A stretch of 64,000 nucleotides of DNA, from positions 10,391,290-10,455,289 of the forward strand of contig CM039502.1 of assembly GCA_022432975.1 (NCBI GenBank), in the 5' to 3' direction. Source of the stretch: Begonia masoniana (lineage: Eukaryota; Streptophyta; Magnoliopsida; Cucurbitales; Begoniaceae). Below are positions 1 through 10,546 of the stretch, piece after piece. Made by a program: the position numbers and the translations under genes. Numbering within the stretch: the first letter of the stretch is position 1; each line of letters begins with the position of its first letter. Under the pieces are notes generated by a model that saw only the letters and a program-made list of their open reading frames with translations, searched no databases and was not told the DNA's origin.

Positions 1-400
1 GAAAGGGGTTTTGGTTGTTACACTCCTTCTGAAACCGAGAGAAAAGTTACCAAAAATTGCTGAATCCGTGATTTTTGTCACAGAAAATCCTCAAATCTCA
101 GCCCTCGCTGCCCAAAATCTGAAGCCTCATCGTCCAGAACTCAAACCCGAGCCCTCCACAGACAAAAATCTAAAACTGATCATCTGAATCGGTAAAAATC
201 CGAAGGGTGAGCTGCTTAAACGCTGAAAATCCCAACCCCGAGCCAAGAAATCGCCGAAAATCCCAAACTCTACTATTTACAATGGGCTCAAAACTTTTTC
301 TGAAACAAAATGCCCCCCCCCCCTGACACAAGTTGGCCCATCAAACGGGGTACCTACGTCGCAAGGTGCTCTGGATCAAGTGCCGCGACAGCCGACTGGT
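1..400. other. No gene recognised; intergenic or decayed repeat
   Basis: No open frame or known domain is recognisable here. The stretch has a poly-C run near 307-322 and a compositional feel like the decayed transposon sequence that follows. It may be the 5' part of the same decayed element. Confidence 0.4.
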
Positions 401-1545
401 TATTTGTCAATGAAATTTCAAAACTAGGCGTGTCAAAAGCAATTTAAGCAGGATAGGTCAATTCGCTCGATTATTTATGGGAAGAATGCCAATTTCAGCG
501 GCTGGGAGTCGTTGGAGATCAAGGAAATATTTGACAGCATATTATTGCACGGGGTCTACAAATATGTGGGGAGACAACTCTGACAAAATAGTTCACTTAT
601 TTTACACGAACTTGACAACTACCGGGAGGGTGGGGTACTTGAAGATGTACCTATTCGGTATAGATATTATCATAGGTGCAGATGATGTGAACGAACTGTT
701 GGGATTTACCTTAGAAGATGCGGCCATATACTATCACGCTTCTCGAGAGTGTGATTTTGCAAGAACAGTAGATGACTTGCAGTTCCCTACGTAGATTTAC
801 CAAAATTCAGAAATTGCAACCTTTGTCAAACCAAAGTTAAAGCACTTGAATGTAAAAGCTCAGGTTGTTCACAACCTGATCATCCACACTCTGCTGCCTA
901 GGGATGGACATAGAGATCTGGTGAGTGGATTGATCTCTATGTCTTGGCGAAGCTTTATAGCGGTACGATGTTCGACTTGGAGTATATGATTTTATGTCAC
1001 ATAGAAGAGATTGAGCAAACAAGGAACAAAAATCTGTCGTACGGGACACTGATTTGGAAGATCGTGGAGCGATCTAAGGTTCATGTGCTACTGTAGAGCA
1101 GCTAAGAGCTCCGAGAACCGTCAATCTATTTGATAGACTTCATTTGACTCGGATGGGGCTTGTCAAATTTGTCGAGTCTTGGATGCTGAAGGGAGATCTC
1201 GGAGCCTCCACATCTCGAGATGTTGCGATGGAGGAGGACGCCCCCGCCCCCACCACCACCACCGCGCCGCCATTTTCCCCTCAGACTAATAGTAGTTGGG
1301 ACATGATACAACATATGTAGCAGATGTGTCATATGCAGCAGCATATGTATCAAGTACAACAACAATAATAGCAGATGGAGCAGCAGAGGGAGTAGAGGAT
1401 GAAGTTGCTCATAGGCAGGGTCAATGAGCTCGCCCTGTGGTTGAGTCACAGAACTGTCTCAATGAGTCCCTTAGAGATCTCACTGAGAGGATGGCGGATT
1501 GGATGGCGTCCAAAGACGACGATGTCCCTCCTGCGTAGTATATTT
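400..1545 (+). pseudogene. Decayed plant transposon protein (putative plant transposon protein-like domain)
   Basis: Pieces in different plus-strand frames read like the domain often annotated as 'putative plant transposon protein'. One piece at about 477-794 includes GADDVNELLGF followed by LEDAAIYYH. A second piece at about 835-1080 includes HNLIIHTLLPRDGHRD followed by an LVSGLI-like stretch. That order is typical of the family: a core, then a conserved segment on forming or placing the protein, then a low-complexity tail. The 3' part (1200-1545) is rich in CAG, CAT and GGAGGA triplets, as in Gln/Met-rich tails. Several frameshifts and stops separate the pieces, so this is a pseudogene. 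The role of the intact protein is not known to me. The assignment rests on motif memory, not on a search. Confidence 0.45.
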
Positions 1546-1725
1546 TAGATGTTGTATTTTATTTGATGTATTTTACTTGTCGTCTGTAAATTTGATATAC
1601 TTTAATTTTATGTCTTGATGTATAATATTTGTACTGAAATTTGGCTGTTAGGTATAAATTTGTGATTTGAATTTGCAGGGACTGTGTGAAGATAGCTATG
1701 GAGGAGTCATAAAACAAACGAAACT

Positions 1726-2344
1726 CTGTTTATTTTTTCAATTTTATTTTTGTTTTTTTTAAATAAACTGAAACATATAAATAATTGTAATTTGAATAAC
1801 CTATAATAAATAAATATCATTAAAATAAACGAAAATAAAAAAAATTATTTAAATAAACAAAAATAAATAATTATAATTTGAAAAATATTTGCAAGTATAT
1901 GAAAATGAAATAAATATTACACGAAATGATTATGTTTGAAAATGAAAAGAAAGATGAAATCGAATAGGAAGGTGTTTTTTGGCTGGGGATCAAGTGAGCT
2001 TTAATCTATTTTTAAAAGGAAAAAGATTAACTGTAACAAGATACACGACATGCTAGATTCACATTCTTTGAATAATTAGAATCAGAGAAATGTGAATCTA
2101 GCATGTCGTGTATCTCGTTACGGTTAATCTTTTTTCTTCCAAAAAATGGATTGAAGCTCACTCGATCCCTAGCCAACGACACCTTCCTATTCGATTTCAT
2201 CTTTCTTTTCATTTTCAAACACAATCATTCCATGTAAAATTTATTTCATTTTCATATAATTGCAAGTGTTTTTCAAATTATAAATATTTATTTTGTTTAT
2301 TTAAATAATATTATTTTATTTTAATAAAATTGAAAAAATAGACT
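1726..2344. repeat. Long foldback (imperfect inverted repeat) with short loop
   Basis: The left arm (about 1726-2066) is the reverse complement of the right arm (about 2086-2344), with the axis near 2078. The inner ~130 bp of each arm match at roughly 90%, including the shared block ACGACATGCTAGATTCACAT next to the loop. The outer arms are AT-rich; the left arm has about 100 bp of extra sequence, and both outer ends share TATTTTTTCAATTTTATT. A transcript would form a long near-perfect hairpin. It is most simply a foldback MITE or a MULE-associated terminal pair. I found no clear target-site duplication. Confidence 0.75.
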
Positions 2345-2464
2345 GTGGAGGGAAATTACAGCAGTCAATAATTTATGTCTAGGCCGCGTGTCTTAGATTC
2401 TTGCATAGTATGAAAACTATATTAAAAAAATTACAATGTGTTTATGAGCAAAATGTATTAGATT

Positions 2465-5400
2465 GTACTTGCGTCCTGTCAAATGTGTTGAAACCCATAA
2501 ATATGTCTTGCGAATCAGCGTCTGAAGTGGATACCCGGTGAGGACAAGTGTGACAATTATTCCACTTCTGCCGACATATACCACACGACATCTTCGAGTT
2601 CTTCTTACTAATTGTTAAACTTGAGGGCTGATCAACATCTCGCACTCTTGTCTTCTTCGACCTACCAGGTTGGCGATATCTTATTGGCGGGAGGAGTTCC
2701 TTCAGATTTAGTATTTACGGCTGTTAATGTAAATATGTGTTGGCATAAATTTTTTGGCAAATTAATTAAAGTGTTGGCTTTGATTATCTTGGAAATTAAA
2801 TAAGGATTGCAATAATCTTCTTATGCAAGGAAGACGAATTTTGTGGAGATTATGATATCAAATATAAACAGAATATTGTCTTTCGGTAAGCTATAAAAAC
2901 AAGAAAAATTATTGCTTGGAAATCAAGTTACTTTATGAAATTATCTATGGAAGGCCGATTTAAGGATTAAGGTTTCTGCGTAGCAAAACATATTGAAAGA
3001 TTCATTATCACAATTATTCTAGGATCTGAATAAGATTCCCTAAGTATTGCAAAGAGTGTCACAACTCCATATTATGTGGTTTTAGTTTCCTTATATTGTG
3101 CATTCTCTTTTGGATAAAATATTTGAAAGAAAATTTTTTGCAAACGATACTTAAGCATCTTCCTTTCAAAGAATAGGGTTGCGCGGATTATTGATTATTC
3201 TCATATATTACTTGTGCCGCAAGCCGCTATTCTTTCCTCTCTCACGCTTCTGCAAATGGGTGTGTTGTTGTTTGTTTCGGTCTTTGCGTGACTGTTTCCA
3301 CACTCTACCTTTGTTGGATTTTATAGTTTTACGAGTGTGGTGGTTTGTTGCATCCTAAGACAACGGTTGGTGTCACAAGCGGTGTCATAGGTGCATTCCT
3401 CTTTATTCTTCATTGAATCTCAGTCTCAGGAGGAGGCTGCACTGGAACTCGAGAGGAATTTTGTTTATTGACAATGGGAGCTTGTCATTTTAATCTTGGG
3501 CAAGAGAATCTTGCCATACACGAATTCCAGGAGGAGTCATCAACAACAAGGGAATCTTGTTGCATTTAGATCTCGAGAGAGATCGATCTCAAGTCGAGAG
3601 TAGCTCGCAAAATCAGTTTCATTGGGGAAGTTAGGAAGTGACGACGACAAAGATAAGAGAGAGTTTTTATTTGTATAAGTCTGGTTGTATTGTAAGTTTG
3701 CAAACATTGTGAAATGTTTTTAAATCTAGGCGTGGCCCCGCGGACGTAGGCAATTGCCGAACAGCGTTACCAACCTCCTGTCTCTTTACTTTATGCATGT
3801 TATAATTATTTTTCATTGCATTCCACTATCGGTGTCACAACTAGTGTTATGACACCACATAACTAATTACGATCTTTCAGCGGCCACATTTGGTGGCCGC
3901 GCACTGGTTGAACTAAGTGTAACTACATTTGCAAGTAAGTTGCCCGATGATAGCATCGATGCATGTAATTCTTTAGTGCTACTCTCAAGAACTACATGCA
4001 TGGAATGAAATGGATACATGAGATTCCAGTAAGCTCTCACATGTTACAGTTGCACACACACGAATTCATGTCAAAAATGTATGATTCGTTGCCGTTGCTG
4101 ACCTTAAATCGTGCACCTTCCGCAAACACAACACTCTAATTTCGAGCTGCACTTTCTAGTTTCTCAAGCTTTTTACTTATCTAGAGACACAAGAGGTCTG
4201 TTAATTGGGCTAACTTCTCAAATTTTTTTCACAATGCGAGTCATCAAGCTCTGTCTGATCATCTCAAACATGGTCAGGATCGGTTTTTCCTTGGCCGACA
4301 ATAGAACTGCATTGAATGACTTGCACAAATTATTCAATCTCATTTCGCACTTATTGATCGAAGAGAAGGCATGACTAGCCCAATATCTAGGCTATTCTTC
4401 TCGAAGCCATGCGTGGGCATCTGGGTTAAGCTGATGCAGTTTTCTCATTTCTATCTCGGAATGATAACTTGTGGTTCCCCTGGCTGCATTCTACATTGCA
4501 TCTCTATACGCTCTACTCTGAAATAAGTTTTTGAAATTGACGTACATATGCTGGAGGTAGTAGCAGTGTTCAGCATGTTCTAATTCATCTGCTACAGCCT
4601 TTAGCAAACCCTAATACTTGAAATAAAAACATAGTCAACATAAAACAATATAACGCGGAGAGTACTCATTAGATAATTCTCAGGAAAGACTGTATTGTAC
4701 AATCTCCTAGACAGAATTATCTTTCCAAGTAAGTTCCCAGCAAAGGCTGGAGGGGTCACAAACGGTCCCATTTAAAATCTAGTCTCCTAGAAAGAACTTC
4801 CTTACACAGTACAATTACACCACTAAATAAGTGGTACGAAAAATGCATTATACCTTTTGTCAATCCGACATCCCTAGTCCGATCCAGTGTTTAGGTCTCG
4901 CTTCAAATGTTGCAAAACCCATGTTCATGTGTCTGTGGACTCTTTTTCGACATTGGCAATAGCAACGAGATATATGTCATCTTTGCCATCAATACTGACG
5001 GCTGTGAATAATTGGCCGGTACAGAAGCCCTTCAGATGACAATCACCCAAACAGATAACATGGCGACCGTACTGCAACAAACCTACCTTGCAAGTGGCCA
5101 TGCATATATACATTCTTTGGCATACCAATGAATCATCCCCCATCTCGTAAGTATGTATTTTTAATGTGCTATCTGGATTTGATCTATATATTTCTTCTGC
5201 GTACGACCAGATTAGTTTGTATTATTCGTCGCCTTTGCCTTCATTAAGTGTTCGAGCTATGCTTCTTATTCTTCTAACAAGACTGGGTGTAATGTTGACG
5301 GTCAAATCCGTCTTCACTGTCTCGATAATGGAAGAAATTTTCCACGTAGGTTGACTTTTGAACATGTCAAGATAATGATTTGCTACCCATTTATAGCGTG

Positions 5401-5930
5401 TCCATTCTCAATTTTTCTCGAACAGTTGTGAGAAACGATCAAACTCTTTATTTGAAACGTATGTTCGTCTTGCATCTTAGAAGCATGTAGTCCTCACTCA
5501 CAACCGCCTTCACACTAAGCTGTCAGTCGCCGATTTTCACTTTTGGTCAATTTTATTCCATATCCATTTTTCAAAGAATATTAGACTATTTCTGCTCTAA
5601 TTTCTTTTAAATAACTATATTGTTTTCCCAAAAAACTCATTGAGATTTCTTCTCTTATCGGTATGCTTTCCATCTCATCATCTCCTGAACTGACTGGTGT
5701 TCGAAGCTCATTGTCTAGAGTTCTGGAGGTCGAATTCACCTCTATTTCTTTATTTCCATGCAAGTGATCGAATGCTGGAAGATCACCATATGCAGGCGTG
5801 TCGTACGAATACCAATTCATATAGGCATCACAAGTTGTTGTCTCGTCTATATCAACAGATCGAAATGAATCAGAATCTATCGTTGTCGCTAATACAGAGA
5901 AAATTTGCCGGAGCAAGAAAAAATTTCTGA
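2465..5930 (-). pseudogene. Mutator-like (MULE) transposase, broken and split by a solo LTR
   Basis: A MULE transposase is a cut-and-paste DNA transposase with an RNase H-like DDE core. Reading on the minus strand, the N-terminus (5581-5916) is acidic and shares a TRTPVSS-type block with the fragment at 62993. It is followed by the DNA-binding domain (NGYGIK...RRLTA, about 5520-5580). The catalytic core includes GDCHLKG then GQLFTAVSIDG (4925-5143). Downstream is the AYRDAMWNAA region and HQLNPDAHAWL then YWASHAFS (about 4300-4540), a decayed SWIM zinc-finger region (about 3900-4070), and finally PPIRYRQPGRSKK and a zinc knuckle CGICRQ..CHTCPHR (2470-2710). Frameshifts and stops occur throughout. 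The solo LTR at 2722-3879 separates the last C-terminal piece from the rest. The gene is certainly non-functional. Confidence 0.85.
2722..3879 (+). mobile_element. Solo LTR (copia-like) inserted in the MULE transposase
   Basis: The segment starts TGTTAATGTAAATATG and ends TACGATCTTTCA, so it has TG...CA ends. It is flanked by ACGGC (2717-2721) and GCGGC (3880-3884), a one-mismatch 5-bp target-site duplication. Joining the flanks restores the MULE transposase order. It has no coding capacity. The stretch GCGTGGCCCCGCGGACGTAG near 3731 is typical of plant copia LTR 3' regions, which supports plus orientation. A complete element would have two LTRs, so this is probably a recombination product. 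Confidence 0.6.
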
Positions 5931-6595
5931 AGTTTTAGAGTTTTAGGAAGATGTGGATTGAGAGTGGAGGGCTGATCTCCTTAAATAACTAATGAGATCG
6001 GCCCCCTGTTATCGGAAGAACAACCTTCCCTTCTCAGCTCGTGATCAATAATTGATCATGGGTCGTAGAAGGGGGGCCGTGTGCCAGACTCGACCCCCTG
6101 CGTTCTCCGACCCATGATCAATAATTGATCATGAGCCGTAGAATGGGGGGCTGCGCTCAGGATAATGCCCCCATTTTAAAATTCCTCTGTAACACAGGCA
6201 TTGCACGTGTTACACAGGGGGCTGAGCTAAATATAACGGCCTCCCGTTCTCCAAGGGGGTCGATGCGAGGGAGTAGAACTCCCCGTGCATGTGCGTTGTA
6301 GGTGTAGAAATAGGGGGAGCTAAAATAAAATGCCCCCCGTGTGTTTCCACGTGCAACGCACGTGCGCGGGGGTTAATACACCCCTGTGTCGACCACCGTG
6401 GAGAACGAAGGGCCGCGCATTGAGAACGGGCTCCCGTTCTCTTTGTAAAATACAGAATATCGGGCTATCGACGGTCTGTCGGGGTTTAAAGTTTTAGATT
6501 TTTGATAGTTTGAGCTTTGTTTTATTATGGTTAATACTTTAAGGGATGTAAAAAAAAATCGATACTTTGAGGTTTAAAATGGTTTTTACCCTAAA
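5931..6595 (-). repeat. MULE 5' subterminal region with G/C-rich blocks and palindromes
   Basis: This lies directly upstream of the minus-strand MULE transposase. It holds repeated blocks of GGGGGCCG/CCCCCGT type and two copies of the palindrome GATCAATAATTGATC (about 6043-6060 and 6116-6132). It ends near 6588 in TTTTTACCC, which read on the minus strand gives GGGTAAAAACC, a plausible terminal inverted repeat start. Similar G/C blocks precede the second MULE copy at 62510-62992. I read this as the element's subterminal repeat and promoter region. The matching opposite terminus was not found. Confidence 0.5.
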
Positions 6596-8296
6596 ATTGA
6601 TAGATCAAATTTCAAACTTGGATTTGGTATATTAATCTCGATTTTGGCCAAGCCGTTTGCAAGAACAGTGCTTCAAAATTTTTCGTTGAAAAATTTGGCC
6701 AGAAACTTTAAATGCTAGCCGACAATGATTATGAACTCTAAACTCGACGACCTACAACTTGGAAGCTCTCGACGAGGGGAATCATTTATACCAATGATTA
6801 GCTTGAAACAATGGCCAAAAGTTATCACCGAAACCTCGTTGGAAATCCTCGACCCATCACTTAAATATCGGATCTTGGCCGTTTTAGGTGTCTTCTTAGA
6901 AAATTGATGCCATCGTTGGATTAGCGAGCTCGAAACCTGTCAAACCTAGTAAATTTTGTTTTGATCCATCGTCGTTGTCGTCTCTGGAAAAGTCACCCCC
7001 GTTGAAGTGGAAGCTAATAATGTGGCGTTGATGTGAGCACGATGTGGCGTTGACTGCTGACTTAGTATTGAGTGCTCACCTGGCAGATGAGTTGACCTAT
7101 ACTGTTGACTTTTGACTTTTGACATTTTGCCAAAACTTTGACTATCATTTCAAACCACCTAACGACGCTAAAAAATCTATTGGTCTCTGTTCCTGACTTA
7201 TTTTTGACAATCTGAACGCGCTGGTGGCGTCTCCGTTTGTTGAAATTTCCTTCCGATTGTTTCGCATGTATATATAGAGGTGAGGTTTAAAACTTTATTT
7301 TTAGTATTTAATTTAGAAAATTTAACAAGTTGGGTTAATAAGTGTTTAACATTAAACAAATTCTAAATTCCTAGTATTTAGAAAGTTTTGGAAGTCGAGA
7401 ATATATAATTGGATCTTATGAGTTTTATCATCAATGCACATATGAAGTGCCTATGTGCAAGGTCAATTGTCATTTCTTTCTGATTTTGGTTTCTAGTTCC
7501 AAGTTAGTACCCATCTAAAACCTCTTGTGTTTTGATTGAGATTTTAATGTCAAATTTTTTTTTTAGGTTCTGACGATTTTATGGATTACGATGTTTGTGT
7601 CTGATAACATGTTTCAATTAGAGTTTATTTTTATGTCTAATATCATTGTTTTCACAAACTTTATTTTGAGACGTTTTCCCATATGAAATGACATGTTTAT
7701 TTTAGGGCTCGTTGATTTTGTTATTCTATTTATTATTTTTCACTAGACATGTTTATTATTAGCTTGCACATTACATTATTGCTCATATTGGTCGTGTGAA
7801 CCAAAGTTGATCAACCGAGTGGCTCCATTTTCACTGAAATTTTATAGAATATACAGTAGACTTATTTTATTTATCTACTACACTATAGTAGAAGACTTTA
7901 ATGTTTGCCTTACTATTCGTTTATCAAAATAATTTTTATGAAAATATTTTATACTTAAACATACTTCAACATTTTTCTTAAATTCATAGTTGAATGTAAA
8001 ACTTTACCTTTATTGAATTAGTCGTTTACTCCAAAAGACTTCTTTTTTCCCTAGGTAAGATTTGTATAGGCGGAAAGTAGTTGTTCGTGGAATAAGATTT
8101 TCTCTCTTTTCTTTCATTCCATATCAAGTGGTTAATTTCTCTTTTTGGTGAGATCCACTCTACTTATTTTCTTCTTTATTGGTATGTAATTCTATATTTG
8201 AAAGTTACAAATTTTATTTTCTTTCACGGTACTATTTGGATTATATTGGTTGCACTATCTTATAATTTTGTGATCGTCATGTGAAAGCATTAACAA
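6596..8296. other. No gene recognised; AT-rich intergenic or decayed LTR sequence
   Basis: I see no supported coding region. The stretch 6990-7150 repeats GTTGACT/TTTGACTTTTGAC motifs, as seen in some plant LTRs, but no boundaries could be defined. From about 7280 on the sequence is plain AT-rich DNA. Confidence 0.4.
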
Positions 8297-8555
8297 TTAA
8301 TTATCTATGATGGTTGAACAAATTTTTTTCCCTTTTGAAAATCCACTTGCACCAAGTCCACTAAAAATGTTAAAAATATAGTCCTTCGGAGAGACAGTTT
8401 CCCCAATGGCCAGAAGAGTATTACATATAGATGTAATTTTCTGAATATATTCTATGGCTGTTGATCCATCTTTAGAAACATTATATAGTTGTCCACGAAG
8501 CTCCGATAGACGAGCAAAGGAAATGGAGGAGTAAGAGCATTTCAGACATTGGCAG
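8297..8555 (-). pseudogene. Older copia gag, 3' fragment (continues from 14322-14645)
   Basis: On the minus strand this reads LSELRGQLYNVSKDGSTAI, then YIQKI and NTLLAIGETVSPKDY, then a FSGLG block. That is the middle of a copia gag of the UBN2/retrotran_gag type. Its N-terminal half lies at 14322-14645, on the other side of the copia element at 8556-14321. The GGCAG at both edges is the target-site duplication of that later insertion. No downstream protease or RT of this older element is visible below 8297, so it was truncated before or after the insertion. Confidence 0.75.
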
Positions 8556-8880
8556 TGTTGAACACAATAAAAAAGAAAATACATATAAGAAAATACTATA
8601 CAAGCCAAATGCTTTGTCTTTATTTTCTTGCACTCACTTTCTCTCACGGAGGCTTGGATTTTGTAAATGGGATACATTTCCATTCATCAGGAACTCTCTA
8701 TTTATAGAGAGATTTCAGAAGGATATTTCAATTTTTCTTCTGTATTTCATCTATTACATGCAGAAGAAAATTGAAATTCTCTTCTTTATAAATGACGTGG
8801 GTCTAATGCAGAAGTAAGATTGAAATTTTCTTCTACACCTTATTAATTTTTTTGTTTGTTGGACGGTAATGAATGTCAAA
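8556..8880 (-). repeat. 3' LTR of the copia element
   Basis: It aligns along its whole length with 13993-14321, with small differences, including decay of the terminal TCAACA to TCAAAT. In minus orientation it lies just after the polypurine tract. It contains GAAATTTTCTTCTACACC and a TATTTATAGAGAG stretch shared with the other LTR; the latter could be a TATA region. Confidence 0.88.
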
Positions 8881-9700
8881 TTCCCCTTCAATGCCGGCCA
8901 TCATGTTGAGTTGCTTTTGAAATTCTTCAAATTTTCTGACATTCAGACTTTTTGTGAACAAATCTGCAACTTGATCGGTTGTCTTCGCATGACACATCTC
9001 TATCTCTTCTTGTAAGACTTTTTCTCTAATGAAATGATGATGCACCTCCACATGCTTAGTCCTTGTATGAAATACCGGATTCTCTGCCAAACGGATTGCT
9101 GATTGATTATTGCAACAAAGTAGTATTGCATAATCAACTGGTTGGTGCAAATCTTCCATCAACTGAATTAGCCACGTACTCTCCTGAGCTCCCATGGCCG
9201 CTGCTTGGTACTCTGCTTTGGTAGTTGATAATGACAGTGTTGGTTGTCGTTTGCTACACCAGGAAATTGTTCCACCTCCGAGTGTAAACACATATCCAGT
9301 CGTTGTCGATACGTGTCATGATCTCCAGCATAATCTGCGTCGCAATAGCCAACCAACTTGCAATCGCCACTTCTCTTGTACAAAAGACCATAGTCAAATG
9401 TACCCTTGATATACCTCACAATTCGTCGAACCGCTTCTAAGTGAGTCTTCTTTGGATTCTGCATATACCGACTAACAACACCAACTTCAAAAGAAATGTC
9501 AGGTTGGGTCAGAGTTAGGTAAATTAGACTACCCACGAGTTGTCGATACATCATCGTATCTGCCAAATCTTTGCCTTCATGTGCACACATCTTGACATTG
9601 GCATCCATCGGTGTTGAAATGGGCTTGCACTCTTGCATACCAAACTTTTGTAATAAATCTATAGAGTATTTCTTTTGACATAGAAATAAACCATCACTTG
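8833..9700 (-). pseudogene. Copia RT C-terminus and RNase H (fragment downstream of Cassandra)
   Basis: This encodes the end of reverse transcriptase and the RNase H that degrades the RNA strand during cDNA synthesis. Visible blocks in order are [60 protein letters not shown] (first RNase H Asp), [17 protein letters not shown] (Glu), and [12 protein letters not shown], then a HxxVRE-like HHHFIREKV block. It ends [13 protein letters not shown] frameshift near 9290 separates the YCDADYAGD part from the SWCSKRQ part. The usual DN of the third site reads NN here, so activity is doubtful. Confidence 0.85.
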
Positions 9701-10077
9701 TGTGATGACTTAGATGTGTAAGTATGTGTACGATGGCTGCACGAACCAGAACCCGGATGGCAGTACGTCTGCGCGGGGGAACCGAAAGGTGACAGGTCGT
9801 AAAAAGGGGGTCGTCACAATCCCACATCGCTTGGGAAAGTATGTGAAAATGAAACATATGTAAAGAGACCCTCCCAAGATAGCAAGACGCATTTTGGAGC
9901 ACAATTGGCAATGATTCCCATAAGAACTCCGAAGTTAAAAGTGCTTCGGCGAGAGTAGTACCAGGTTTGGTGACCGACTTGGAAGTCCTCGCCAAACAAA
10001 GCCGTGAGGAGAGGATATTGGGTTACGTCCCAATCCCCAGAGCGGACAATATCTTGCTGAGAAAATGGGTCGTTACA
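9701..10077 (+). repeat. Cassandra 5' LTR
   Basis: It starts TGTGATGACTTAG and ends GGTCGTTACA. It aligns to 10156-10546 over its full length. The two LTRs differ by scattered substitutions and a ~14-bp duplication in the 3' LTR, so the insertion is not recent. Confidence 0.92.
9888..9997 (+). other. 5S rRNA-derived segment in Cassandra 5' LTR
   Basis: Blocks matching plant 5S rRNA in order are ATTCCCATAAGAACTCCG, AAGTTAAAAGTGCTTCGG (A-box region), GCGAGAGTAGTACCAGG, TTTGGTGACC (C-box region; one base off GGGTGACC) and TTGGAAGTCCTCG. In Cassandra this region carries RNA polymerase III promoter elements. It is not a functional 5S gene: there are many differences and it sits inside an LTR. Confidence 0.9.
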
Positions 10078-10079
10078 AA

Positions 10080-10092
10080 TGGTATCAGAGCC
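10080..10092 (+). other. Primer-binding site of Cassandra (tRNA-Met)
   Basis: TGGTATCAGAGCC lies two bases after the 5' LTR. It is complementary to the 3' end of initiator tRNA-Met, as in other plant LTR elements in this window. Confidence 0.9.
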
Positions 10093-10155
10093 TGTACCCA
10101 ACCGAAAATGTGGCCAACGAGGACATTGGGCCTCCGGGGGGGGGGGGGGGGTGGT

Positions 10156-10546
10156 TGTGATGACCCAGATATGTAAGTATGTGTACGATGACTGCATGAA
10201 CCAGAACCCGGATGGCGGTACGTCTGCGCGGGCGAACCAGAAGGTGACAGGTCGTAAAAATGGGGTCGTCACAATCCCACATCGCTTGGGGAAGTATGTG
10301 GAAATGAAACATATGTAAAGAGACCCTCCCAAGATAGCAAAACGCGTTTTGGAGCACAATTGGCAACGGATCCCATAAGAACTCCGAAGTTAAAAATGCT
10401 TCGGTGAGAGTAGTACCAGGTTGGGTGACCGACTGAGACGTCCCCGCCAAACAAAGCCGTGAGGGGGAGGATATTGGGCTACGGCCCAATCCCCAGAGCG
10501 GACAATATCTTGCTACAATATCTTGCTGGGAAAAGGGGTCGTTACA
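10156..10546 (+). repeat. Cassandra 3' LTR
   Basis: It starts TGTGATGACCCAG and ends GGTCGTTACA. It contains a direct duplication ACAATATCTTGCT near 10502-10527 that the 5' LTR lacks. Confidence 0.92.
10340..10449 (+). other. 5S rRNA-derived segment in Cassandra 3' LTR
   Basis: This is the second copy of the 5S-like segment. It retains GGATCCCATAAGAACTCCG and TTGGGTGACC, which are closer to plant 5S rRNA than in the 5' LTR copy. The A-box region (AAGTTAAAAATGCTTCGG) is slightly diverged. Confidence 0.9.

Larger units (their letters stand above)
9701..10546 (+). mobile_element. Cassandra TRIM retrotransposon with 5S rRNA-derived LTRs
   Basis: This is an 846-bp non-coding element with two direct LTRs (9701-10077 and 10156-10546), a tRNA-Met primer-binding site (TGGTATCAGAGCC, 10080-10092), a ~45-bp spacer and a poly-G polypurine tract (about 10137-10151). 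A perfect 5-bp target-site duplication, ACTTG, lies at 9696-9700 and 10547-10551. Each LTR contains a region clearly derived from 5S rRNA (CATAAGAACTCCGAAGTTAA, then GCGAGAGTAGTACCAGG). That combination defines Cassandra, a known terminal-repeat retrotransposon in miniature. It has no proteins and depends on other elements for mobility. It is inserted in the RT/RNase H region of the copia element on the opposite strand. Confidence 0.95.

Noticed and set aside
9168..9995. 275-codon minus-strand frame as one protein
   Set aside because: Its first ~100 codons are antisense Cassandra sequence and its last ~35 are a frameshifted reading of RNase H. Only the central part is RT/RNase H.
9888..10449. 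Functional 5S rRNA genes
   Set aside because: Both segments lie inside Cassandra LTRs, are diverged from plant 5S rRNA and are not in a tandem 5S array.
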